A DNA stretch of 64,000 nucleotides from Rhizomucor pusillus (lineage: Eukaryota; Mucoromycota; Mucoromycetes; Mucorales; Lichtheimiaceae): positions 62,001-126,000 of the forward strand of contig FWWN02000687.1 of the NCBI GenBank assembly GCA_900175165.2. The letters are read 5' to 3'. The notes beneath the pieces were generated by a model. That model was not told where the DNA came from, searched no databases, and worked only from the letters and a program-made list of their open reading frames with translations. Within the stretch, counting starts at the first letter, position 1. Every line of letters begins with the position of its first letter. Of this stretch, positions 23,187 to 34,634 are shown piece by piece. The translations under genes and the position numbers were made by a program.

Positions 23187-25651
23187 TTAGGACTTTGATG
23201 AGTTACGCTGGTCCTTTTGCGATTTTGGATGTTCTGTGCGTCCATTCTCGTTCATTCTACTGAAACCTTGTTGATGCTGCTGCGCCAAAAGTGCGGCGTG
23301 ATAGTCGGATTGAGAAGGAAGGTTGGTGGTGTTGGGAGCACGAAGGGATGTAGGGCTGGGGCTAACGAGAGGGAAAGGTACAGGAACGGGAATGGGGATA
23401 GCACTAGTTGTAGCTGCAGATGGGTTGTTATTTGCTGGATATGCGGCGACACCATTGTCGGCCAAGTTAGATTGTCTCAACGGGTCTACAGAAGAGCTAT
23501 ACAAGGAAGGATCCTAAATAGATAGATAATGCATATTCAGCATAAACGTTCTTCTTACAGAATGATTATCAATTGCTCACCATCGTCGCAGGTCCATACA
23601 TGTTGCTGACTTCTGGCGTTGGTGCCGGTGCTTGCTGTTGCTGCGGAAGCATCACAGCAGGTACAGGCTCAAAAGTTGCGCTGCTGCTGCTGCTGCTGCT
23701 GCTTGTTGCCGCAGGAGATTTGCTGGAAACATGCTCGCTGCTGTAGTAATTTTTGACCATTGGATCGCCCGCGAGTTCAAACAGTTTGTTCTTATCGTAC
23801 TGTGTAGCCGAAGAAATCATCAATCTGTGCTCGTTTTCAAACTGATCGAGATGCGTGGTCGTAAAGTCGCTGGTGAATTGCTCAGGATGGATACCAAGAT
23901 CGCTGGCAAGCGCTTCGACGTTCAACTGCAAGTCGTCAATGTCCTGCGAGATAGATTGTACTGAACGTGTTGCCATGTCGAGAGTTTCTGAATAGCCCTG
24001 AATATCTCTTGGGATCTCAGTAGGGTTGCTAGCATTTGCAAAGCCCGGAGGTTGCTGGATAGAATAGCTATCGTACTCTTGACTAGTGTTAGAACCTGGA
24101 TTTGGGGAGGACGCCGAGCGTGGTGGCAGACTTGAGTATAATCTTGATGCTGACAGTAGAGTTTCCAGGAGCTCCATCCTGGGTAACAAGTTATACTTAC
24201 CCGTCTTTGAGTTCTCGTTGCTTGGGACCATCCCGGCAAGAGATGCGGCTTCTTCAATGAGGTTTCTTGGCACATTACCGACAACTATAGAAAAAATGAT
24301 TAGCAACGGTAAAGGGACAACTGAGCAAGTGACCCGCAAAACAATGAGCAAGTCTTTCGTCTCCTTCGGTCTGATCAATTGCATCGGTGGTATCGTAAAG
24401 TGAAGGGACGACTTGAAATAAAGAAGAAGCGAGTATGGAAGGGTCGATGGTTGAACGGAGGTGTTTACCTGGTGAAGTTGAAGACTTGTCGATAGCCGAT
24501 TGATCATTGCCCAGACTGCCACATTCAATGCTTTCACCAGCCATTATAGATTCATGCTTACTCTGAGATAACTGTGATCGATCATTCGAAAAGACAGTAG
24601 TCAAAAACTGCAAAATCTTGCCCATCACTTCTTGATGCCGTTGATATTTTTCACGTGCGGTCAGTGTCTCTTCCCAAAGGATCTCGTTGTCACGATGCAA
24701 GTTGCGAAGGTCGGCGCTGATGGTCGATTGGTGCTTGCGGATGGCTGTGATGTCTTTTACAATGCTGGACAAGCTCACATTCTCGGTATCTTCTTTGCGG
24801 TCGCGGTTGCGCTTGCGGGTAACGAGCACCAACATATCAGGCCTGCCTCGCTGGAAATGAGGGTTACTAAACTCCCATATTTCGTGTTTGGAGTCGCTTA
24901 TCAAGACACCCTGTTGAAGATGTGGAACTTTGTGAAAATCGTACATATTGAGCTGGCGCACGAAAGATGCAAAAGTGTTGTGCTTGTAGAAGCGAGGCAG
25001 CACTGTTTTTGCAAATTCTTCATGTCGTTCGACTAACAAAAACAGAGCAGTGTGTCAGAGGGTTTACTAAAACGGTGTGATTGTTTGTCTATTTACCAAT
25101 GAATGAGGTGCCATCGTCTGACCAACGAATAAAGTCAGTCGTTGTTGGATCCTCCACCATGCTATTGGATTGTCCACAGTTTAGTTCTTTCTTTAGGGAA
25201 TCTCGCAAAACCCCTATCCACACCTGCCCTCTTTTCCTTTGTCTACCCACCTGTACAGTTTGTTCAGGAAAGCTGGGACGTTCCGGTGAGCGACGAGTTT
25301 CTGCGGTAGCTCGGTAGGTGACTGCAAGGACAATGATGAAGGAGACATCAAATTCATAGCAGCAGCTTCGGTTGGAGCAGCAGCAGCATCGTCGTCGCTA
25401 GTTGTCAGAGGAAGGGTATTTTCCGTTATGCCGGTATTCTGACGCTTCTTTCGGCTGCCCAAGCTGCGCGATTGGACTGACGAAATTGGTAAGCCCGAGT
25501 CCGAAGTGCTTTGTCCCGAAAAATTTGTAGGCGATGAATTGCTGGAAGACGAGTTTGAAGACGATAAGGATCGTTTCCTGCTGTTGGGTGTGGTTGTAGT
25601 CAGTCGGCCTCGATTAGATTTAGATGTATTGCCACGGTTTGAATTTGTCAT
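23187..25651 (-). CDS. Heat shock factor (HSF)-type transcription factor
   Basis: DNA-binding regulator of the HSF family (Hsf1/Skn7/Sfl1-like). Starts at 25651 (MTNSNRGNTSKSNRGRLTTT), then a Ser-rich N-terminus. The HSF domain begins VPAFLNKLYS, crosses an intron into MVEDPTTTDFIRWSDDGTSF and a second intron into VERHEEFAKTVLPRFYKHNT, then FASFVRQLNMYDFHKVPHLQ and WEFSNPHFQRGRPDML. A heptad-rich coiled coil follows (SLSSIVKDITAIRKHQSTIS onward), the presumed trimerisation region. No response-regulator receiver domain is seen, so it is not Skn7. The C-terminal half is Ser/Gln/Pro-rich with polyserine near 23680-23720 and is probably an activation domain. Later introns lie near 24420-24470, 24285-24350 and 23517-23580; the last exon ends at 23187. 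Confidence 0.9.
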
Positions 25652-27352
25652 ATCGCTTATTGTATTTTTATTCCAGTAGTATACAGAAAAGTAAAAACCG
25701 AGCTGGTCATAGCCGGTCGTATGAGCCAATCAAAAAATGCGGTTAGGCTGATACCAAGCACATACAGATGCTGTATAAGATTGGTTTTTCGCTTTGTTTC
25801 CACGCAGGTAAAATTTGGGGAAGGCAATAGAAAAAGTGCTTCGATAAGAGGCCGTGGAAAGTGGGAGAAAAGCAAAAGAAAGAGGTGGTGAGAGAAACGA
25901 AAATCGCCTTATTTTCCAAAAAAACGAAAATGCGGAAATTTGGGCGCCCCAATTCGAGGGCCGCTATTTTAGCACCGTGCCTTTCACGATCTCCCTTCCC
26001 AGCCTATTGGGTCTGCTGATAAACTGCTCTTGCTTGCAGCAAACCATTCCTTTATCTATGGAAGCTCGACAGTAGGAGCAACTTTTGTGTCAGGAACACA
26101 ATGAGACCAGATTTGCCATTACAGAATTTTGCCTCGTTCTTCAACCCGGTGTGTCCCCACAGCACATGCCTATTGGGGCGGTACTAACATTCCTCTCTTT
26201 GTTTCAGTGCACCGTAGCATATGAGCAGATGTATATTTCATACAAGCTCTGATCAATAAATCTTATTTACCTTGCACCCTTTCTTTCCTTGCGAAGACGG
26301 CCCTAACGGCAGCATTCTTTCTTCCCCTCCTGCTTGGGCGGGGGAGTTGAAACACCGCTAAAAATGCGCAATTTTCAAGATCGCACTTTTTCAGCCCATC
26401 GGGCGATCACATCGTTTCCCAAAATGGAGTATATCGATTCATACGTTCTCTTCCTCCCCTCCACTTGCCCCGTCCTCGCGCTGCAAAGCCAGTTGTATTA
26501 TGAATAAGGTTGTTGAGCTATTTCTCGTGATCGTCGATGACAGAGCATTCCTCTTGATTTCCTTGACCGTTTCAATGTTACACCGCTGACTTGTTGCACC
26601 GTCAGCTTGTCTGCTTTTAATCGCATTCATCCGCCCAAGTAGCTAAAGCAAGAGAAAACACCGGGCCTACCCCTTTCAACGCGCACCAGGTTTTCCAACA
26701 CGCTATGACGTAAAGTTTTGACACAGTCACTTGGGTCCATCTCGTTCTTCCTCTTGATTACCTTCATACGTATTATTTGATATCGTGTCCTGTAACAACT
26801 TTAGACAAACCAAGCTATGTCGTAAATACTTGGCTGTAATATGCTCTTTGCCCAGTTATGTCTTGAGTTTGTGATAACTGATATGCTTATACAACTTTGC
26901 CTTTAACGTGTTATTTATGCATGTAAAACGCTTATACACATTTTCCAAAAACTAATATCGCTGCAATTTGTCGTTTTGGTGTATAAATGTATTATAAAAT
27001 TTCACAAAATGCGACATTACTTTTGGGAAAAAGTGTACATTCTAGCCAACCAGATAAAGCGAGACACGATACTTGGAACTGGGTCTAGCGTTTTGAGAAT
27101 CGGCACGCGCTTCCGTTTTGCATGCAACTATCATTGAATATTTAAATATCCATTAATCCATACTTTGATCGCGTATTTCTTCCACTGCATTGTTGATCAC
27201 AGCTCCGCTCCGTCATTGATTGATGACAACTGCTGGAGTCAAGTATCCAAGGCATATAAGCATATAGATAATGTGTATGAAAACTGGGCTCTTATAAGAG
27301 ATAGCTTATAACGGTAACTATTGCTTGACATAAAAAAAATCGAGGGCATTTT
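25652..27352. other. Divergent intergenic region, HSF-type gene / POT1
   Basis: About 1.7 kb between two divergent start codons. AT-rich toward POT1. No open frame with domain features and no RNA gene was recognised. No convincing tandem nGAAn heat-shock-element array was found by eye. Confidence 0.45.
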
Positions 27353-29537
27353 ATGTCGAATTTAGCAGGCGCGGACCTTGCATCTACGTACCTCAGCTTT
27401 TACTGTTCAGGAATGACAGATCCGGTCATTGACAAACTCAAGGTGACCCATTCAGCAGCTCGTGCACGACTGTGTCACTAATTGCACTTGTAACAGGCGG
27501 AAGGAGTAGTACCTCTTAGCGAAATCCCGAGAACTGGTCGATGCAATGTGTACGGTGTGATTCGAACGCACAAACCGTTGAATCGAGCGCGACAGGGTCG
27601 AGGAGGTAAAGCTGTGACGAAAAGTATATAACGTCGCATTGAGACTAAAACGATACATAATGGAAAGATTATTACACGACGATCGGTATCATGGATCCAT
27701 CCGTGGGTCTCGACGAACGATCAGATTTACGGGCGAATTTGTTTAATGTTTCCGCAAGGGCATTCGAGGAAATGGCACCAGGCGATATCTTTATTGGCAG
27801 AAATTTTGCGGTAAAGCTTCGAATGGGGATATATAAACTTTCAAATCCCAAGGAACCACCTGCTTATATAAGATACAGGTTAACCAAGTAGTTTCGAGAT
27901 TACAAGCCGTCGTACAGAGCAATGATAAATTTGCACAGTGGAGTGTCTTGAAAGTGGATGATCTCAGCGTTCGCCCGAAAACTGAAAGAATGGTCCAATT
28001 CACGCCAACAGATTGGGCTGTTGCGCGTATCCTGCAGGCATGGGTGAAAGAACTTCGAACCAAAGACGATGAACCTTTTCTCCCTCACCTCGCGACGCCA
28101 GCAACCCAAAGCCAAACTCCAATGAAGCGCAGTGCATCTTCAGATGCAATTTCACCAGTTCCCGAAAAGAAAGCAAATACAAAGAAGCGAACATTACGAA
28201 CGGAAGAATTTTCAGATGATGTCAAATTTGTCGATTATCTAGGAATGGTAAGCAAACAGGGAAACATTTGACCGTGCCATATACTAATTAACTGAAGTAG
28301 GTTGTGACAAACGTCTTCAAAAGAAACAGAGTAGAGATGACTCTGACAGACTTCACACCCAACCCAAAACCGATGGATGGCTACGACGCTCAGCGAACCA
28401 TCGAACCGGAATTGCTGTTACAAGCAACCCTTTGGGACGAGAATGCTAATTACTGTCCTGATATACAGTTTGGAGATTATGTCTTTTTGCGCAATGCAAA
28501 GTTGAAAATCAGCAAGCTAGGCATGTACGAACTCAGTCTGCATGGCGATCGCGCGAAGCATACGGTAAACATACATAAATATGATCTGGATCATCCGTCA
28601 GTGCAAGAAATTGAAAAGTAAGCGTCGTTGCATAACCAAACGCATTTGAAAATATGTACTCAAACCGAAACTCACAGGCGTAAAGAAGAGTATTGGCGAA
28701 GGAAAATGCCGGATAAAGTGGTACATGCTTCAATTGATTCAGATCCATTCCGAGGACGTAAGTTGGTTTCACACTTATTGTAGCCTTTGCATTTTTTGGA
28801 CTCAGGACTATGCAGGAACGTTTGGAGATATCCCCAAGACTCTTGTCACCAACCAAGTAATACTACAAGACAAGGATGTAAGTTTTCTTACTATATTAGC
28901 TCGACGTTTTTGCTATCCTAACTCTATTGTTATAGCTTTGCAAAAAGTACAAGGTGCGCACATTTGTTACTGCGTATAAACCTAAAAATATAGAAGATTG
29001 GACCAGAAAATGGTGTGCTTCATGTGACAAGACGTATGTAATTTAAATATTATGCATCGTAAATTTGTTCTTATGGTTGGTCTGTAGCTTTGCGTTAGAG
29101 ACTGAAAACTGCGACTGTTGCCATTTGCCTTTAAAAGAATATTCATACGAAGCCATGTTCCTCGTCGAGGATTGTGAAGGTACCAAGTTACCGGTCCATC
29201 TGTACGGAATCGAGTCAGTAAGTTCAGTATAATTTTTGCAGCATGGAAAGCTTTCATAGACCCGATTAACATGTATATCTTAAAGAAAGGATTTTTCCCA
29301 GATCTTCCTCCTGCAGAGTAAGTATGTTCCATATAGCAGTGGCCGTTGCAGCAACTTACATGACAATTTTCAAGACCAACTCCTGAACAACTACATGAAC
29401 TTTCCCGTCGTGTTGAGCTTCTAAGCTCTAAAGCACATTATTTCGATCTTGGTATCATGTCCTACGCCGTTCCTGGTCTAGGACGGCAATATGGCATAAG
29501 GTCTACTCAAATGTTATACGACGCTGAACATGTATAG
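27353..29537 (+). CDS. POT1: Pot1-like telomere end-protection protein
   Basis: Binds the single-stranded telomeric overhang through OB folds and protects chromosome ends. Read start 27353 (MSNLAGADLASTYLSFYC). OB1 is VVPLSEIPRTGRCNVYGVIR then, across an intron, GDYYTTIGIMDPS, closely paralleling the TPLNQL-VNVYGVV and DYCSVVTIVD blocks of human POT1. An intron with donor at GCG|GTAAAG joins FA to VNQVVSRLQAVVQ. A linker VQFTPTDWAVARILQAWV precedes OB2 (VTNVFKRNRVEMTLTDFTPN, FGDYVFLRNAKLKISKLG). The C-terminal OB3 holds C-x2-C pairs in WTRKWCASCDKTF and CDCCHLPL, the zinc site of the POT1 C-terminal domain. The last exon ends MLYDAEHV at 29537. About ten small introns. The gene is well supported by family structure; some joins in 28680-29360 are approximate. 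Confidence 0.8.
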
Positions 29538-29858
29538 TCTATAATAGAATGACAAAGTTACCATATTTGTGAGGGGTAACTTTGCCCATTCCTTTATTTA
29601 TACGTTGCGTCTTTTTTTTCCTTCTTCACTTCTTCATTTCTTTACATCTTCGTTTACTTAGATATATGCCCTGTGGACATTGCAACAGACTTCTAATAAA
29701 GAAATAACGTTTTGTACGACTTCCTCTTTTAAAAACGCCTTCCTTCTTTGCAACTAAAATCCAAAATATCAAGAGACATTGACGTTTCCCAGGAGTTTCT
29801 AAGCTGATGTTCAGCTGCATAATCTGTACCGGTTTTTTTCTAAGAAATTGCTAAGAAA

Positions 29859-30199
29859 ATGCCACAACGCTGTAATCACTGCGGAAGAATGGATCACGTG
29901 CGACGATCCAGTAGACTACAACCATCCAAAGGACCCCACCAACGTGTATGTGTTCGTTATTCTGTACTAAGACATTTGGATAAATCCAAATTGAAGCCTT
30001 GAGAATAACAATAAGACCCAGGAGACTAAAGCTTCGAGTTCTCTGACGATACCATGGCTATTTATTTTCTGACATTTTGCAGCCAATCCTCGATAAGTCT
30101 GTTTCGACTTCTGAGAATCCTGGGCTCCTTCAACAGCTGAGAGCAAACCTCAATCTATGCTCTAAGTTTGTCAATAGTATCTCTCAGCGCCGAGAATAA
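29859..30199 (+). CDS. Short two-exon frame with zinc-knuckle-like N-terminus, possibly element-encoded
   Basis: MPQRCNHCGRMDHVRRSSRL starts at 29859. A GTATGT donor at 29946 and a TTTTGCAG acceptor before 30083 join in frame to PILDKSVSTSENPGLLQQLR, ending at 30199 (67 residues). The C-x2-C-G-x2-DH-x-R-x-SS pattern looks like a short zinc-binding module; from memory, similar N-termini occur in mobile-element proteins of Mucoromycota, which I cannot verify here. It lies 600 bp upstream of the Fanzor relic on the same strand, so it may be a decayed 5' part of the same element or a separate fragment. Function unknown. Confidence 0.4.
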
Positions 30200-30801
30200 G
30201 CTCCATCATTTCAATCTACATGGTAGGCTTTTTTGATAAAAAAAAGACTCCAGAGATATAGGAAGAGGTGTTGAAATTATCTTTGTACGTCCCATAATTG
30301 TTAAAAAAGGAAGTATCTGCGTCGTTATTGACGCAATTCAAAAACTCAATAGACTTTTGAGACACGATGTACTACCCAGACATGCGCTGAAATGATGCCT
30401 TTTTATTTGAAGACTTCTCCTTTTTGGAATCGGTCTTTGCCACAAGTTATTCAGCGATACTTCATGATGGTCGTTAATGGCGCAGGCAAAACACACGTGA
30501 GCAGTAAGTTAGGCTATTTATGAGCAAGCAGTGGTCATCGTGAGCTTCTAAAATGCATACACATTGCGCATAAATAGTAATCGAGGGCAAATGACCTCGG
30601 TTTGCTAAATATGTCTCTATGAGTGCTATATTATATTATGGATTGGCAGCTTTGTATCGCCGGAATATAATCAAGCGCAACGTACTTTCAGCATCTTCAG
30701 CGAGCAGATTAAAATTGATAGACTTCGTGAAAATCAAAGAGAAAAAGGTCGGGGCTGTCAAACTGGCCACGCCATCCTTTCTTTCCTCTTTGCAAAACAA
30801 A

Positions 30802-33279
30802 ATGGACCGTAAAGGCAAACAAAATGCTACAAGTAAATTCATATTGCTTTACGCTATAATTTAATTCTCTGACTAATAATGCGCTGTAGAGGGTATCCCG
30901 GATGCGGAAAGCGATGATGATGGTTTCCAAGAACCGATCATCATGCGAAAAAGAAGAGTTCAAGATGAAGCTGGTAAAACATGAGACAACTATTATTATG
31001 GGATCATTCAATGTACCCACAGCTCGTAGCTGCTGCTATATCCGCAGATAAATACAAGAGTACAAAACGAAGCAAGACGAAACCGAATATAATGACGAAC
31101 AAAACTGCGGGTATGTAGCGCAGAATTACCATCATCTTTCATTTTACCGATTCTTACGCGTCAAGTACGGTAGACGATGATGCAAAGGAGTGCGCAAACC
31201 AGAGCAGCTCCGCTTCCGCGAAAACTTCTAAGAAAGTGAACAAACGCATACTCAGCGTGAAGCCTTCTGTCAGAGGAATAGGGCGGAAAAACCAGTATCA
31301 AGACACCTTGGAGAAGCTCGTCGTTAAAGTCCACAACATCACCACGCACGCTTACAGCTTTGCAAAGTTTATGTTCATCAGCGAGATAAACGAGAACATG
31401 CCTTCACAGTTCCCTTTGGAGGACTTACTCAATGTCGACTTCTTCTCAGAGCTTTGGCTGTCATTAACTCGTCGTTTCGAGAAGCGTGCACACAACAAAA
31501 ATACGAAGCGGTATCGAGATCTCATCGAGAGACATTTCAAGGACTACCTGACCTCCTCCGGCTTCAAACCCGAAATCTTTGACAATGCCTAACAGATTTC
31601 TCGATACGAAGGCATGAGAATTAAGACAGCCTACTTGAACAGCGTCAAGAACTGCGTTGCAAATCGCTTGCGATATGTTATCAATTCATTGCTGAAAGTA
31701 AAGGAGAACAAGCACAGCATCACCGATGATTTGAGAAAGCAGAACAAAAACTAAAAAGAAATTAGATTAGCGATTTATGAGCAAGTCATCAAGCCTGCCC
31801 GTGAGCAGAAACTTGCAATAGCTTCAGGAAAGCCTCTGGATTTTCCAGACGACAAGTATAACAACGAAGTCCTGAGCTTTTACACCGGCTTGATCAACTC
31901 GTATCCATCCGGATATACGTTCGAGGAGGATTCCATATACTATGATTCAAAATCAAGATCAGAGAACCATATCTATGCATACGTCCTAATGGCCAAATTC
32001 TGCGAAGCAAATGATATCAAGACATTCCAGTCATTGCCGCTACGAACAACTTGGATTCCTTTCCATATGCAGATCGATACGTGAAGTATTTGGCAGGGAG
32101 GTGGAACAGTAAAATACTGTGAGATTTTGGGTAGGTGCTTTTAATGGAATAAGAAGCAAAGAATTAAGTCTACCAGTAAATGATTGTGATAAGAGGGAGT
32201 TCTAATTGCTGTACCACCTCCATCATTTTTGAACACTGATCAATCCATAAATACGACAATACGAAAATTTGATCTTGATATTTGGAAGCAAGTTGTCAAC
32301 CTCGAGTCAAACGCATTTAAGACCAAGGTGTCGACAAATCTCTTGCGTTCAAGGGCACTATAAATACGAACGGCTATGGCGTTTCCAGTTGCAAGCAAAA
32401 TTTTGCCTCAGGATTCGGCCGTAAACCAAAGAAGGTCAAGGATAAAAAGGGTGACTTCAAGTATATACAAGATTTGGATGCGAATACTTCAAGAGTGTAC
32501 ATCCGAACACCGTTTTTATCGATCCGGGACGAAGGGATATACTTTACTGCATGCATCAAAACAGCAACACAGAAAAGCCAAACACATACCGATATGCAAG
32601 GAATCAAAAGGTGCAAGACTCGAAAACCGCGCAGTAGCGCAAACTTACAGAACACATCAAACCAAACGATGTCAAAAATTTGCAAAAGCGCTCTATCTAA
32701 GCACTGTTCCAAAACTGTCGATCTCGAAAAATTCAAGGCCTATCTCAAGGCTAGGTCTGACGTGGCACCAACATTATCATCACACTATCAGATGCTGATA
32801 TTCCGCAAGCTACGTTTCCGTCGTTACCTGCATCGACAGCGTGCCGATGATCGTTTGGCGAAGTATCTACGGAGCAAGTTTGGACAAGATCTGGTTCTCG
32901 TAATTGGAGACTGGTCAATGATGGCAAAATTCCATGTGATTGGCCTCCTCCGGCTTTTAAAAAAGAAAGGATTCGAGGTTTATCTGCTCGATGAATTTAA
33001 AACCTCAAGCATATGCCGTAACTGTAATCATGCGCTGGAGAAATTCAAGGAAGTTCGGAATCCCAGAACTTACAGACGCGAAAAGATGTCACGGGTTGCT
33101 TAGGCAGATTTTACTTTGCAAATATTCAATGTAGCTATTTATACTGAATACGTACAGTATTTAGATGTACCAATGCAATTTGTCTTCAAGGAAAGCATTG
33201 CGTATGGAACCGTGATTTAGCAGCGGTCCTGAACTTCCGCATTATTATGGATGTCGTATCCGCTAGTGACAATCACTAG
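30802..33279 (+). pseudogene. Fanzor/TnpB-type (IS605 OrfB-like) nuclease gene, intron-containing and decayed
   Basis: Fanzors are eukaryotic relatives of TnpB, RNA-guided nucleases carried by transposons. An N-terminal basic region is spread over small exons (MDRKGKQNAT near 30802; others near 30892-31100). A helical part spans 31236-31592 (LVVKVHNITTHAYSFAKFMF). RuvC-I is VFIDPGRRDILY with its Asp codon at 32521-32523. The motif before it, KGTINTNGYGVS, resembles the TDG-VSV block. RuvC-II Glu is in YLLDEFKTSSICRNC (33-kb region, Glu codon 32993-32995), followed by the zinc ribbon (CRNC, then RCTNAICLQGKHC). RuvC-III Asp is in WNRDLAAVLNF (codon 33214-33216). Breaks: stops at 31590 and about 31752, frame changes near 32080, between about 32600 and 32700, and near 33080. 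The three acidic residues survive, the frame does not. The start is uncertain and may lie upstream (30619). Confidence 0.8.
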
Positions 33280-34544
33280 TCGCACCCACGTACATGATCC
33301 CTCGCTATAACATTCTAGTCATTAGGACTCAGTATAAAGGAATTCCAATCTATGGTGACACTGCCGAGAGCGGGATTAGTAACTTACATTGCGTGTGGCA
33401 CACTTAGAGTTCGAGTATAAATATGGAGCCATTGCAATCGTAATAAAGCTTTGATTCAGCCTCACTGGATATCTTTTGACCCATTTTTTCTACTGCTACT
33501 TTTCCTATAAATTAACACACGATTGCACAATGGATGAATTGTGTATAGCCCAACAAATACCGAAAAGGTTCACAAGATCTGATACGTAGCATCCTCCGTA
33601 GCTCACCTCTCCTGTGCAATTATCGCTGTACTACTCAAAGTACCTTGTAATCCATAATAACAAAAAAAAAAGATTCCCTGGATATCTCATTCATGACTGA
33701 TAGCGAGAACGTGATATGTTATGTGTTGCTTTCTTCCAAGTGTACATTGTTGAAAATGGTAAAAAGTCGTAAAACTTTGGCACATCGAGTGATTATTGGT
33801 AAAAGTATCTTCAGCTTCTTTCTATCGTATTGTGTCTTGAAAGCGAGAAGCCCGTGTTTTCTGAAGATAGGATGACAACCTTGTTGATGAGCATTGTATA
33901 TCAGTGCTCGTGGATCGTTGTACTCTGTACATATGATCATGGAGTTCAATGGATCAAAACTTTCGTCGATAGGTCCATCGATCGATGTATATATATTTTG
34001 CTCATAAGGAGGCGTAGTTCTTCATTCCGTTATTAGCTCTCAGAGGCAGTCCTTGAGCAGTACATTTTGATAGTGCTAGTGCAGGTCTTCAAGTCCGTTG
34101 TTATGTAAATTGAAGATGTTAGAATTTGCAGACATTTGCATGAGGAAAGCGGCGGTCAAAGCAGCGTAAGACGATGATAGGAGTGACCAAGACAAAGTGA
34201 AGATTTTCAAGCCAGTACTTAGAGAAAAACTAGAGTGCATCCTTCGTTGCAATGCAAACCAGTTAGCGGGAATCCGTATCCGAGCAATCGTCGTCTAGCA
34301 CGAAGATGCCCAGCCAGACGATACGAAAAGCGTCCTACAGCATTTGGAAACTGTAAAACAGGAATGGTCGTCCAAATAATCCTTAACGAGATTTGCGAGA
34401 TTAGCAAATTGGCACGAACGTAGGAATGAACATTAGCATGGACAGTAGCATGCTTACTGGTCCCCAGGTATGAATCTCAGCCAGCCAATCAGAGTCGAGA
34501 AAAATTTGTCAAATTGTTATTTTCAGACAGTCAACTGCAGTGAA
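33280..34544. other. Gene-free accessory stretch after the Fanzor relic
   Basis: AT-rich, full of short unconnected open frames, with no recognised domain. No clear terminal inverted repeats for the Fanzor element were found by eye. It is probably decayed mobile-element or spacer DNA. Confidence 0.4.
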
Positions 34545-34616
34545 TCCTCTATGGTCTAGTGGCTAGGATCCCGGTCTCTCACACCGGTGGCCCGGGTTCA
34601 ATTCCCGGTGGGGGAA
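34545..34616 (+). tRNA. tRNA-Glu (CTC)
   Basis: The 72 bases fold as a cloverleaf: acceptor TCCTCTA with TGGGGGA (with G-U pairs), D arm GTCTAGTGGCTAGGAT, anticodon stem CCGGT/ACCGG with loop CTCTCAC giving anticodon CTC, and T arm CCGGG-TTCAATT-CCCGG; discriminator A. Box A and box B are both intact and no intron is present. Closely matches the usual eukaryotic tRNA-Glu(CTC). Confidence 0.93.
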
Positions 34617-34619
34617 AGC

Positions 34620-34634
34620 TTTTTACACTTTTTT
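34620..34634 (+). terminator. RNA polymerase III terminator of tRNA-Glu
   Basis: A T5 run begins 4 nt after the tRNA and a T6 run follows a few bases later, a typical primary plus back-up Pol III terminator. Confidence 0.7.

Noticed and set aside
24185..24205. Possible tiny intron (GTAAGT...CAG) in the HSF-type gene
   Set aside because: It would be only about 22 nt and the reading frame passes through it without a stop, so it is more likely coding.
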